Source: Henckelia pumila
Lineage: Eukaryota; Streptophyta; Magnoliopsida; Lamiales; Gesneriaceae
DNA length: 64,000 nt
Assembly: GCF_033568475.1 (NCBI RefSeq)
Contig: NW_027331831.1
Location: 3,410,001 to 3,474,000, forward strand
Direction: 5' to 3'
Both the position numbers and the translations under genes were made by a program. Positions 36,317 to 46,092 of this stretch are shown here, in pieces (position 1 is the stretch's first letter; each line of letters opens with the position of its first letter). The notes under the pieces were generated by a model that made no database searches, had not been told where the DNA came from, and saw only the letters and a program-made list of their open reading frames with translations.

Positions 36317-36701
36317 TCTATACTATTATATAAAAGTTGAGACTCATTTAAAAACTATTTTTGGTGTGTTTGATGATACCAACATAAATTTACAAATTTA
36401 ACCCCTAAACATGCATTGTACTTCATATAGAGTATTGGATACAATGGTAAAATGTAGTTACATTTCTCACTCCTACTATCAAAAACCACTTCATTACCCA
36501 CTATTTATGTCTTGCTAAAATTAAGGATTCATTCCAATCAATTTCATTACCCACTATTTATGTCTTGCTAAAATTAAGGATTCATTCCAATCAATTTCAT
36601 TGTATTTCTTTAATATGGACATATTATTATTTGCAAAATATTAAAATTTCATATTTATTAGAATTTTAATTAGACATTATTTATGTACACGCTATGCTAG
36701 T
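36317..36701 (+). mobile_element. Candidate non-autonomous Helitron, 385 bp
   Basis: It begins TCTATACTATTATATAAAAG after an A and ends ACACGCTATGCTAGT before a T. That fits the A|TC...CTAGT|T pattern of plant Helitrons and the familiar ACTATTATATAAAAG start. The 3' hairpin is weak, and there is no Rep/helicase gene. A perfect 53-bp tandem duplication lies inside it. Confidence 0.55.
36492..36597 (+). repeat. Perfect 53-bp tandem duplication
   Basis: The unit starting CATTACCCACTATTTATGTC at 36492 is repeated directly at 36545 without visible change. It lies inside the Helitron candidate. Confidence 0.9.
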
Positions 36702-38148
36702 TATAATAGAAAAAGTCGTGAGTTTAAATCCACGTTAAAACAAAAACCCTAACAGACGGATATAATTAAAAATAGTAACAATACTAACAAGCCACCCATC
36801 GACAAGTAATTAAAAGTGTCATTCTTCGTCCTTTTACTTTGTGTGTTTGGAATTGGAAATGAATATTGAACTTTTGCAGCTTTGTGGAAAAGATGGAATT
36901 ATTAATGCCTCTTGTTTCCAATTAATTCTGGGTTTTCATTGCCGGCAGGCCGGCACGTGAATGTAATAACTACTTTTATAAAATATTTTATGATTTATTG
37001 AAAAACAATAATACCAAATTTCAATTTTAAAAATTTTAATTATCTTACATATGTTTTAATTATTGCTATTTCAGTCGTCTCTCGTTTTTACCCAAAAAAA
37101 AAATTGGTGAAATTTTTGAAAAGTAGTACAAAGAATCCGCAATCTTCGACCATTTTTCGAGCTCTCATTTATTCGGAGGTACAAAGTCCGCAGTTTCACC
37201 GACTTCTTGGGAAATTTGGTAAATTTGATAGAAAGATTAATTGAACATCTTATACATATGACATTGGCAGTACACGAAAAACTATTGTGAAATCATCTTA
37301 TGGGATTAAGTTCGTGGCAGTACACGAAAAACTCTTGTGAAATCATTTTATGAGATTAAGTTCGTGATACGGATCTCTGCTTGATTGGACTTATGAAAAA
37401 ATATTTTTTATATCAAACAAATTAATTTTTATTTTATATAGAGATTAAATTAATCCATCTCGATAATAAATATTTGTTATCGTTTCAAATTGACGGAGCC
37501 TTGTCACTTACCGTCCATATCGTTATCGATCTCATTGTGGGCTTGCAATCCGAACCATGGAAGTTAAAAATTAAATAAATTAAATCCGAACCATCGCAAT
37601 TCTATAAATCTTACCGTTTGGGCTTCCATTTTCACGACACAATGGATAACAGATTATTACGAAAATAATTATCATATGACCTTGTTCGTGATTATATCGC
37701 ATGATTACAAAATAGAAGAGAACATCTATAGTGTGTAAAATCTTTATCAGAGGTATACTATTTTTTGTTGTTGTTGCTTGCACATAAAAAAAAAAAAAAA
37801 AAAGTTTTGTGTTTTTCAAAACATATATTCTTTGCTAATTAGTTTCTGCTTAATTTTATTTAAGCTGATTTGATTTTGTTCTCTACAAAAGTGATTTTGA
37901 AAAAAAATAATAATAAAATCACGTATTCATCAAATACTACATAGATTTCAAATTTTCAACTATTCATTTGTGCTTTCAAACACACGCTTATAAATTTTCT
38001 CAATTTTTTCGTAATCTATATATTTACTCGCTTATATAAAAGTACATAGAAGTTTTTGCAAAAAAATCCTTAAAATCTAGTTAGTTTTCATAATTTGTTT
38101 CATCTGCATACCTTTTAACCTGAAGAATAGCGTAATTGATCTTTGCAT
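36702..38148. other. Spacer, no gene seen
   Basis: Aside from the 50-bp duplication at 37266-37365 and an A-run near 37786-37803, nothing is recognisable. Confidence 0.5.
37266..37365 (+). repeat. 50-bp tandem duplication, near perfect
   Basis: GGCAGTACACGAAAAACT starts both units (37266 and 37316). They differ at about three positions. Confidence 0.9.
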
Positions 38149-38320
38149 TCGGGTTAGTCTGTGTTACATCGTGATTGTTTCTCCCCCTATTTCAATATCA
38201 TTAGATTACGTGGGACCCATATATATTTTATGGAAATTGACATATGTCTTGATGATCTAATGGTTAATATTTGACCACATCATGGGAGAAAAAGTACTCC
38301 AGGTGTAGCATAGAATAATC
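38149..38320. mobile_element. MITE with 8-10 bp target-site duplication
   Basis: CTTTGCAT(TC/CC) flanks both sides (38141-38150 and 38321-38330). The ends GGTTAGTCTGTGTTACA and the inverse of TGTAGCATAGAATAATC match at most positions, and inner arms carry TTTCTCCC/GGGAGAAA and CATTAGAT/ATCTAATG. A duplication of 8-10 bases fits hAT or Mutator-type MITEs. Confidence 0.65.
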
Positions 38321-38368
38321 CTTTGCATCCCCTATCCCAGTATCCAATGTTAAAATCTTTTTCAGACA

Positions 38369-38426
38369 ACGTTTGACTCGTATGAGAAGATGATTAAACG
38401 TTTGACTCGTATGAGAAGATGATTAC
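38369..38426 (+). repeat. Perfect 28-bp direct duplication (period 29)
   Basis: ACGTTTGACTCGTATGAGAA starts at 38369 and again at 38398. Confidence 0.88.
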
Positions 38427-40007
38427 TGATTTATAATACGACGATAATAAATCGAATTCCAATTATCAAAGAATTAGAGTAAAACATTGAATAAAATTGG
38501 AACATATAATATTATACTTGTCATCAAGTATTGCCAATAAAAAAAAATACAATTTGCTGCTTAATTATATATATACAAGTACAACACACACGTACATGTA
38601 TATAGAAAATCTTATTGTGGTATAATTGATTAAAGATGGGCTTACACTCATGGTCCATCTCTTAGCTTTTGTTATAATGGTCCTATGATTTGAGAAAGCC
38701 CAGTACTATATTTTTCTTAATCACTCTTATTTAAATCACCATATGCATGTTGTAAAGCATTCAAAGCAATTGATCTTAACACACACAAATTCTTGTGCAT
38801 TTTTTTGTTGGAATAAAAAAATGATTTCATAAATTAAAATGCTAAAAAAGAAGCAATTCTCGTCCATCGATGGACAATATAAGAAATTCAATAAATAAAT
38901 TGTCATATATCAAACTAAAGTAAAATAAATCTGATTTCAATTTCAAAATCAACAAAATTTAAAAAAAATTCCGAAAAATGATCAGTACTCGAACATGCAC
39001 CAACACAAATAAAGGACGAAATACAGTTTCGATATGATCGGACAATTACTATTTTTTATATATAAAATCGCAAACATGGATCGGATAATTAAATCTACGG
39101 CTCCAAATATCGTCAAATAATATTTAAGATTCAGCATTAATACAACTTTAATTGACCATCTAAACACATTCCGCATTAATACAACTTTAATTGACCATCT
39201 AAACACAATAATTAATATCATGCCTTTTGTGAAACTATTGATCCGATCACATATAGGTATTAATTAACAATGCCAAATCCGATAAAGGTGAATTCATCTG
39301 AGACAATTGGTAAACTTTTAATATTAACTAAATTATCATCATTATATCATGCATTTAGCAATTGAGTAGGTCTTTTGTGAGAGTCTCACAAATCTATATT
39401 AATGATACGAGTGACCTGATCCATATATACAATAAAAATAATATTTTTGACATAAAAAGAATATATTTTTACGAGTCAAGATTCGGACTAACTTCCGTTT
39501 CATTAAATTAATCTGTTGTGAAACAGTCTCATAACAAATTTTTTGTTAATTAGCCATCATATCATATTTTATAATGGTAGAATTGTCTTATAATTTTTTT
39601 TAAAAAAAATTATATAGGTGGAGGAAAACGGATAAAATATCGTGAAGTCAACCGATCAGGATATACAAAAGCATTAATGAGTAGTGTTTACTAATTAATG
39701 AATAATGTCAAGCCCTAGCTATTGGCCAAGTATGTATTCTTTCTGTGCCATATATACAAGTTTATATATGTTTTTACCAGACAGACTATTAAAATTATTC
39801 AAATAGTAAATTCTAAAAATAATTTTTTATTTTTATTTATTTAATGAGCATGTTGATACCATAAAAATGGTAGGAATTAGTTAGTGTATTTAAGATATTG
39901 ATATATTAGTAAAAAAACAGAAAAAATAATGTTAAGTATGAAACCTGCACTATATATTTTACATGGATGAAAAAAAAAAGTATTTATATTTGAGACAAAG
40001 GAAGTAT
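38427..40007. other. Spacer, no gene seen
   Basis: AT-rich. A 39-bp-period duplication lies at 39134-39208. No gene or RNA is recognisable. Confidence 0.5.
39134..39208 (+). repeat. Tandem duplication, period 39
   Basis: GCATTAATACAACTTTAATT begins at 39134 and again at 39173. The copies are near identical. Confidence 0.88.
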
Positions 40008-40190
40008 GATTTGTAATAGAAATTTTCAGCTGTCCAACCAATGATGCCCAACTCATCCTCGACAACTAAAACCCGGTAATACGAATTTTTTTTTAAAAAA
40101 AACAACTAAAACCCGGTAGTGGATTTTAGTGGTCAGGGACAAGTTGGACAGGAATGGTTGGGCAGCTGAAAATTACTCTGATTGTAAAAC
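40008..40190. mobile_element. Foldback element (MITE-like), about 180 bp
   Basis: ATTTTCAGCTGTCCAACCA at the left is the inverse of TGGTTGGGCAGCTGAAAAT at the right, and inner arms share ACTAAAACCCGGTA/TACCGGGTTTTAG in part. GATTTGTAA and GATTGTAA flank the two sides and may be the target duplication. Confidence 0.6.
40062..40118. repeat. 17-bp direct repeat flanking a T9A7 insertion
   Basis: ACAACTAAAACCCGGTA occurs at 40062-40078 and 40102-40118, separated by ATACGAA, nine T and seven A. It lies inside the foldback at 40008-40190, so it arose after that element or during its history. Confidence 0.75.
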
Positions 40191-40994
40191 ACAAGAATGA
40201 TAATAAGAATATAATTACAAGTTTGAACATGTTCAGTACTGTCTTGAAAGATATAACTAATTACTCCATCGTCCTAATTATGCAGTCTTCTATAAAATTC
40301 ACACTTATGTAGAATGCTACTGTGAAAACAAATTATACAGACAACTTTCTAACGCACCTTTATTTAATTATATATAAAGACAAATTGAATACAATTATAT
40401 ACGTTAAATAAATAAGAGTATATTAATTAGTAAAAGAGTTTATAATATACGGAAAGTGTACCGTATCTATTATCTATTACTATTATTATGCAAGAAACTC
40501 TTAGTTGGTTTCTTGGTATGCCAAAATATTAAAAAATATTTTTTTCAAAACACACACACACACACTAAAACTGTTTCTCTCCACTATCTCTATTTTTTTT
40601 TTTATTTAATTATTTCTATTTAATATATAATACAATCATTTTATTTATCTATTTTTAAATTCTAAATTATTTGAAAAAAACTAATGAAATAGGAAATATC
40701 TAATAAAAGAGATGTTGTTTTAACTACTTAGGATGATCATTCTTAACAAAAAAATTATTTTTATTGCTATAAATTTATTAGATTTTTTTAAAAAATAAAG
40801 TATAAAAAATCTTTCATCACATACATTATGTGTGCAAGTATGCTAATATATATTAAGATAAATGCAAAAAGAAAACATGAATGATATAATCGAGGGAAAA
40901 AAAATCAGCGGGAAAAACTTTAAAATCAAGGGCATTTTGAAGTTAGAATTATTAATCGGTTCCGAAAAGCATAGTAATGATTGATCTGACATTG

Positions 40995-41050
40995 AATGTC
41001 TATTACAAATTCTTTTTTTTTTTAAAAAAATAAATGTCTATTACAAATTC
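40995..41050. repeat. 18-bp direct repeat flanking a T11A7 insertion
   Basis: AATGTCTATTACAAATTC occurs at 40995-41012 and 41033-41050. The 20 bases between are eleven T, seven A and TA. Confidence 0.78.
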
Positions 41051-41130
41051 ACACATATATAGATTGTAATTCTATCCGTATTTACGGACCATAACTGAAA
41101 AGTTCAAGCTACCTCGATTTAGGGCATTTG

Positions 41131-41133
<3 letters not shown>

Positions 41134-41202
<69 letters not shown>
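41134..41202. repeat. (AT)n microsatellite, 69 bases
   Basis: An uninterrupted AT dinucleotide run, the longest in the window. Confidence 0.95.
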
Positions 41203-41205
<3 letters not shown>

Positions 41206-41761
41206 GATATTTAATAATAAGTGTGAAATTTGTTGAAATAAAAAATAAATGGAAAAAAGAAAAATACATACAAAAAGCTTTAATGTAAAAATAGAAGATA
41301 GAGAACAATTTTGAAAAGTGGTGTTTTTATAAATTAATAGTCGCCAAAAGACAATTAATAGATGTGTTAATTTAACAAATGTAACATTTTCGTAAAAAAA
41401 TAATTATAAAATGGCAAAAAAAAAAATTTGATCATACCAATGTGTTAAACCCTCTGATAAACTTAATATTAGAGAAGAGGTAAAAATGTTACACGAGTAT
41501 AAGGTGATTTTTTTTTTCAAAATAATAATTATGAGCTTTTCTTTATAAAATTTTAAAAATCTTTTTAAAAAAAATGCGCATAATCACTTTTTTAAAAACA
41601 TGTTTAAACATAAAAAAAATCTTATTATAAAAAAAACTAATAATCACTTTTTTAAAAAATATTTCCAAAGACAATCACGATACTTAGACCTTCTTAATAA
41701 ACATCCTATGACCGATAATAGGATGGATTAAGTTTAGAGAGTCCACACATCTATGAGTGGC

Positions 41762-41797
41762 CATACATACATACATACATACATACATACATACATA
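41762..41797. repeat. (CATA)9 microsatellite
   Basis: Nine uninterrupted CATA units lie about 130 bases before the DOF start codon, so the tract is close to or inside the promoter/leader. Confidence 0.93.
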
Positions 41798-41925
41798 AAG
41801 CTCATAAAACTGAAAAATTCAGACAATTTCCAAACATTCCCTTTCCTACTTTTTTTCACACCACTCTCAAAGCTAGCTGCAACTGTGTTTATTCTTCTCT
41901 CTTAATTTCTTCTTCATCCTCTTCC

Positions 41926-43252
41926 ATGGATACTGCTCACTGGCCACAGGTGATTTGATTTTCTTTTCTCTAATAAATATATTCATATGTTGGCTGCTGT
42001 TTAAGCTCTCTTTTTAATTACCAGTATGCATACTTGGCAATATATTTCAAACCCAAAGCCTTCACTTTTTCTGTTCCCTTTTTTCTTTTTAACTATATAT
42101 ATGCTTGTTTTCTTCTTGTTAATTTGTTCTTAATTAATATATAGATCGTGTCTCCCTTTATAACTTTCCTTATGCTCAGTTGCTGGTAAAGGTGAGCACT
42201 GATAAAAAAAAAAAAAAAGATTAAATTTGTTGTTATCGTTATCATATATATCTAGCTAGACCTCACTTTTCTTGATCTGAAACTTTGTGGGCTTTGAGAT
42301 GATCTTTTTATTGATCTTGAAATTTTTGGCCAAGTCTTTATGTAAAATTCCATTGAATTAAAACTATAGTTTCTATGCTCATGATACCTTTTAATTTTCT
42401 TTTCTTTTTTTTTTTTATTAGGATATAGTGGTGAAATCAATGGAAGAAATAGTCACAAAAGAAAGAAAAGTGAAGCCTCACAAAGAACAAGCCTTGAATT
42501 GTCCGAGATGCAATTCTACCAACACCAAGTTTTGTTATTACAACAACTACAGTCTCTCACAGCCAAGATATTTCTGCAAGACATGTCGGAGATATTGGAC
42601 CGAAGGTGGATCTTTAAGAAACATTCCGGTCGGAGGAGGTTCGAGAAAGAACAAAAGATCTTCAGCTTCCAACTCGATGAATTCGTCCAAGAATTTAGTA
42701 GCAAGTACTCCTGACCACCAAAACCCTAATAAAATCCAAGATCAAGCTCAAGATCTCAACTTGGGATTCTCCACAATCACCCCTCATGATCATGATCATT
42801 TCAAGACCATAACCGAGCTCATCCAAGTCCCGAGATTCGAACATCAAGTGAAAGATCATCAATTGCCTTGTTCTACCACCACCAATTCATCATCAGCTTT
42901 GGAACTGTTGATTGGTACTTCAAGGGGTGTGATGAATAATCCAAGCTTCATGACTATGCCTATCATTCATGATCCAAACACAGTTTACTCATCAGGGTTT
43001 TCTTTGCCTGAATTCAAACCTTCTCTAGCCTTCTCATTGGATGGACTTGGACTTGGTGGCAATTATGCAAACTTTCAAGGGGTGCAAGAGACAAATGGCA
43101 AGCTCCTTTTCCCATATCAAGATCTGAATAAGCAGATATCAACTAACACTGATGATGCCGATGATCAGCAGAATAGATCGGATCAAATCGGAGACTCTGC
43201 TGGATATTGGAATGGAATGATAGGTGGTGGTGCTACTGGTGGATCATGGTAA
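41926..43252 (+). CDS. DOF zinc-finger transcription factor (DOF4.6/DOF1.8-like)
   Basis: Two exons: 41926-41949 (MDTAHWPQ) and 42422-43252, joined over a 472-base GT-AG intron, giving 284 residues. The DOF finger has Cys at 35, 38, 60 and 63 (C-x2-C-x21-C-x2-C, starting [18 protein letters not shown]) followed by [18 protein letters not shown] and a basic KNKR tail; it binds AAAG cores. The tiny first exon and its MDTA-WPQ/IVVK start match the plant group that includes Arabidopsis DOF4.6 and DOF1.8, linked to vascular differentiation. That orthology is inferred from memory of the N-terminus. The rest is Asn/Ser-rich, with a short GGSW C-terminus. Starting at 42440 instead would lose the conserved N-terminus. 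Confidence 0.92.
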
Positions 43253-44572
43253 TTAAAGATCAACTTATAATATAAATCATATATATATTTAAATACATTA
43301 CTGCGAAATAATTAGCCAATTATATTTATATGGAGTATGTTTTTTTTTTTCTTTTTCCCCTCATCTTTTCCAACTTTTTAGTGAGTTAAGGTGGGTTGAT
43401 CTTGATCATATATAACATGGGGTGACTTTCTCGGGGAAAACAAAGGCTAACATATGGGGAACCGCGGTTCATTTCCATTTTCCTCTCTTTTTCTAGTCTT
43501 AAATGTGATTGAGCTTCATTAAATATATATATCATGGAGTTTGAAGCTCGTTTTAGATATATATGGCTTCAGTACATATATATATGTATATATGTATGTA
43601 TACTGCGTAGTGATCATTGAAGAAATGGAGGATTCAGACACAGATTTTTGAAGGGTGCAACGAAGGAATTTATTGCCGTTGGGAGATCATATGCATCGAT
43701 CATCATTACAAAATTCTTGTATCAAGAAAAGAGAGGGAAGAGGGAAATTAATTAGCTAGCTACGGTTATTATATATAAGTGCCATTTTATTTGTTTGCAT
43801 GGTTAATTAATTATCAGAGTTTAATTTGTACTCATGAGTTTTGTGATGAACAATTAATTAATTACTGTAGTCTCATGCATTAATTAATTTAATTTGTCCT
43901 TTTTTTCTTGAGCATCTAGGATTTATTATTGTCCCAGATCAATGTTTTATTTGGTGTTGGGAAGGATACATAATGTTGGTACTCATCCAGAGCATGGTTG
44001 GCCTATAATGAATTCGATCGCTTGTGGGCAAATAATTACGAGTGCTTTTTCGTAACTGTGATATAATTTCATCCAGTATTTTGATGAGCAATTTCTAAAA
44101 AGGGTCGTTTCGGTTGTTTTTTTTTAAAACAAGATTTATGGTTCTTATCTATTGGGACAATATTTGGTTTTAGTGTCAATAACTTATTTTCATATTTAAT
44201 ATACATTTTTTCTTACTAGAATATTGAAGTTTCATCGATTAAAAGATCAAGACCGGACTTATGCCACGACACTGTGGGAATTCTTGAATTTTGACATTTT
44301 GTAGTCAACAAAGTTGCATTGGGTTTTATGCATGCCACATTTCAAAACTTGCAAACTTCGTATTAATCCAATACAAGTTAGAGTCAGTAGTCCGATTAGA
44401 CTCCAGGACACACATATATATATATAATATTTGCCATCGGAAAATGAATATTATGTTTGATCAAAAGTGGTTTACATGTGCTGGAGACCAAAATCAAGAT
44501 TTTCCCAAATAAATGGCTATTTAATTCGAGATGAAGATAGCTAGGGCAAGATTTTCAAGGTCTCAATTACAC
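43253..44572. other. DOF 3' flank and spacer
   Basis: The first few hundred bases are probably 3' UTR, but no poly(A) signal is certain. No other gene is seen. Confidence 0.5.
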
Positions 44573-44708
44573 ACCGTGCCCACCTAATGTGCCCACCATG
44601 AGGTGGCACTCAACTATTGGATGTGATGAATTGTGCGTCCAATAGTTGAGTGCAACCTCATGGTGGGCACATTATGTGGGCACGGTGGGTGGGCAGGATA
44701 GCAAAACT
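44573..44708. mobile_element. Foldback element 1 of the (TA)n-associated cluster
   Basis: A near-perfect hairpin: ACCGTGCCCACCTAATGTGC ... CAACTATTGGA on the left is inverted on the right as TCCAATAGTTG ... GCACATTATGTGGGCACGGT. The right end continues GGGCAGGATAGCAAAACT into a TA run. The left end lacks the outer GCTATCCTGCCC part seen in element 4, so this copy is truncated there. Confidence 0.85.
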
Positions 44709-44716
44709 ATATATAT

Positions 44717-44876
44717 AAAGTTTCTTTCAAGTGCCCACCTATCATGCCCACTACTATGTCCACCAATGATGTGACACTATTTTATTGGATGTGATAAAGA
44801 TGTGGTCCAATAGAATAGTGTCACATCATTGATGGGCATAGTGGTGGACATGATAGGTGGGCACTTGAAAAATTTT
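44717..44876. mobile_element. Foldback element 2 of the (TA)n-associated cluster
   Basis: AAGTTTCTTTCAAGTGCCCACC ... on the left is the near-perfect inverse of ... GGTGGGCACTTGAAAAATTTT on the right, with a 12-20 base loop around GATGTGATAAAGATGTGG. TA runs flank both sides. Arms share GCCCAC motifs with elements 1 and 4, so this is a related but distinct family member. Confidence 0.85.
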
Positions 44877-44898
44877 ATATATATATATATATATATAC

Positions 44899-45068
44899 AA
44901 AAATGATACCCTGCACACTCTTACCCTGCACACCTGTGGGCATCTGCCAATGTGGCGCGCCCACAACCACAAAAATTTTTTTATTTTTTTTTTACAATAA
45001 ACGGTTGACCAATCATGGATCGCCACGTAAGCGATATCCATGTTACTCTGCACCTCTATGGTATATGT
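44899..45068. mobile_element. Foldback element 3 (diverged) between (TA)n tracts
   Basis: The left side ATGATACCCTGCACACTCTTACC ... CAATGTGGCGCG and the inverted right side ATACCATAGAGGTGCAGAGTAAC ... TTACGTGGCGAT match imperfectly. The segment is bounded by TA runs at about 44876-44897 and 45067-45093, like its neighbours. Its membership of the same group rests on placement and layout more than on sequence. Confidence 0.5.
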
Positions 45069-45510
45069 ATATATAATATATATATATATATACATACCAA
45101 CTTTGAAACAAACAAGTTATAGAATGAAAGAGTGATGTTCCGTAGCGTGATGATTACGACCCCATGCCAATATAAATTTTGAAAATTGAAAGGTTGAGAA
45201 AGAGCTGACAAACCCTACTTTCTTTGGTCTTTCAATGGGCCCTACACAAACATTCTCCTTGGCAACTGTGCTAAGGGAATAATCTCCCACACTCCATTAA
45301 TATAATATAATATAATATAATTTATTTATTATATCCAATATTAGATCTACAAACCAACATTGTTTGACATCTCAAAATTAATAACCACTTTCTATTCTCC
45401 ATTTTCAAAAAATAAATTATCTTAATTTTATATAACAACATCTCATTTGATCCATAATTATATATACTAGCTAGTAATAATATTGATAACATCTCATTTG
45501 ATCCATAATT

Positions 45511-45565
45511 TCGAGTTAATTAAATTCTTTTATTTAATTTTTAAAAAATAATTTAATTAACTCGA
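45511..45565. repeat. Perfect 16-bp inverted repeat
   Basis: TCGAGTTAATTAAATT at 45511-45526 is perfectly inverted at 45550-45565 around a 23-base loop. It follows a 23-bp direct repeat (AACATCTCATTTGATCCATA...) at 45437 and 45488. Confidence 0.8.
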
Positions 45566-45894
45566 AAAATATTATTATGTAATTATATAAGAGATATATA
45601 TATGCCTCAAATACATAAAAATAGAGGAGATGAAGGCAAATTACCGATTTAACGTAGCACGCATACTTGTAGTTGGGCTGTAAGGCACTTTGTGGGGTGC
45701 GCATCAAATGCCACGCGCGGAAAAGCAGCGGGCAAAATCAATCCTTACATACCCCACTGCGCTCCATGGAATATAATTGTCTTACGCAACCTGTGAAATT
45801 TATATATTTTTTTATTTCATTTTTAGAGTGAACATTTTATATATTGACAAAACCATATTTTTAAAATATTTAAAAGGAGTATATATATATATAT

Positions 45895-46049
45895 AATTTT
45901 GCTATCCTGCCCACTTACCGTGCCCACCTAATGTGCCCACCATGAGGTGACACTCAACTATTGGATGTTATGAATTGTGCGTCCAATAATTGAGTACCAC
46001 CTCATGATGGGCACATTATGTGAGCACGGTGGGTGAGCAAAACAACAAA

Positions 46050-46053
<4 letters not shown>
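45895..46053. mobile_element. Foldback element 4, (TA)n on both sides
   Basis: Same sequence family as element 1 (GCTATCCTGCCCAC, ACCGTGCCCACCTAATGTGC, CAACTATTGGATG), with both ends present. TA runs border it at about 45880-45894 and 46053-46085. The two arms are near-perfect inverses. Confidence 0.85.

Positions 46054-46085
<32 letters not shown>

Positions 46086-46092
<7 letters not shown>

Larger units (their letters stand above)
40191..41925. other. DOF gene upstream region and spacer
   Basis: It holds an (AC)n run near 40550-40565, a 69-base (AT)n tract at 41134-41202 and a CATA tract at 41762-41797. A short repeat TAATCACTTTTTTAAAAA occurs at 41581 and 41641. No TATA box for the DOF gene is obvious. 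A CT-rich leader precedes its start codon. Confidence 0.55.

Noticed and set aside
38982-39221. Frame with an internal protein repeat (FRWSIKVVLM)
   Set aside because: The repeat comes from the 39-bp tandem duplication of non-coding DNA.
41072-41308. Ile-Tyr repeat frame
   Set aside because: It is a translation of the (AT)n microsatellite. The same applies to frames at 34205-34426, 44826-45095 and 45958-46182.
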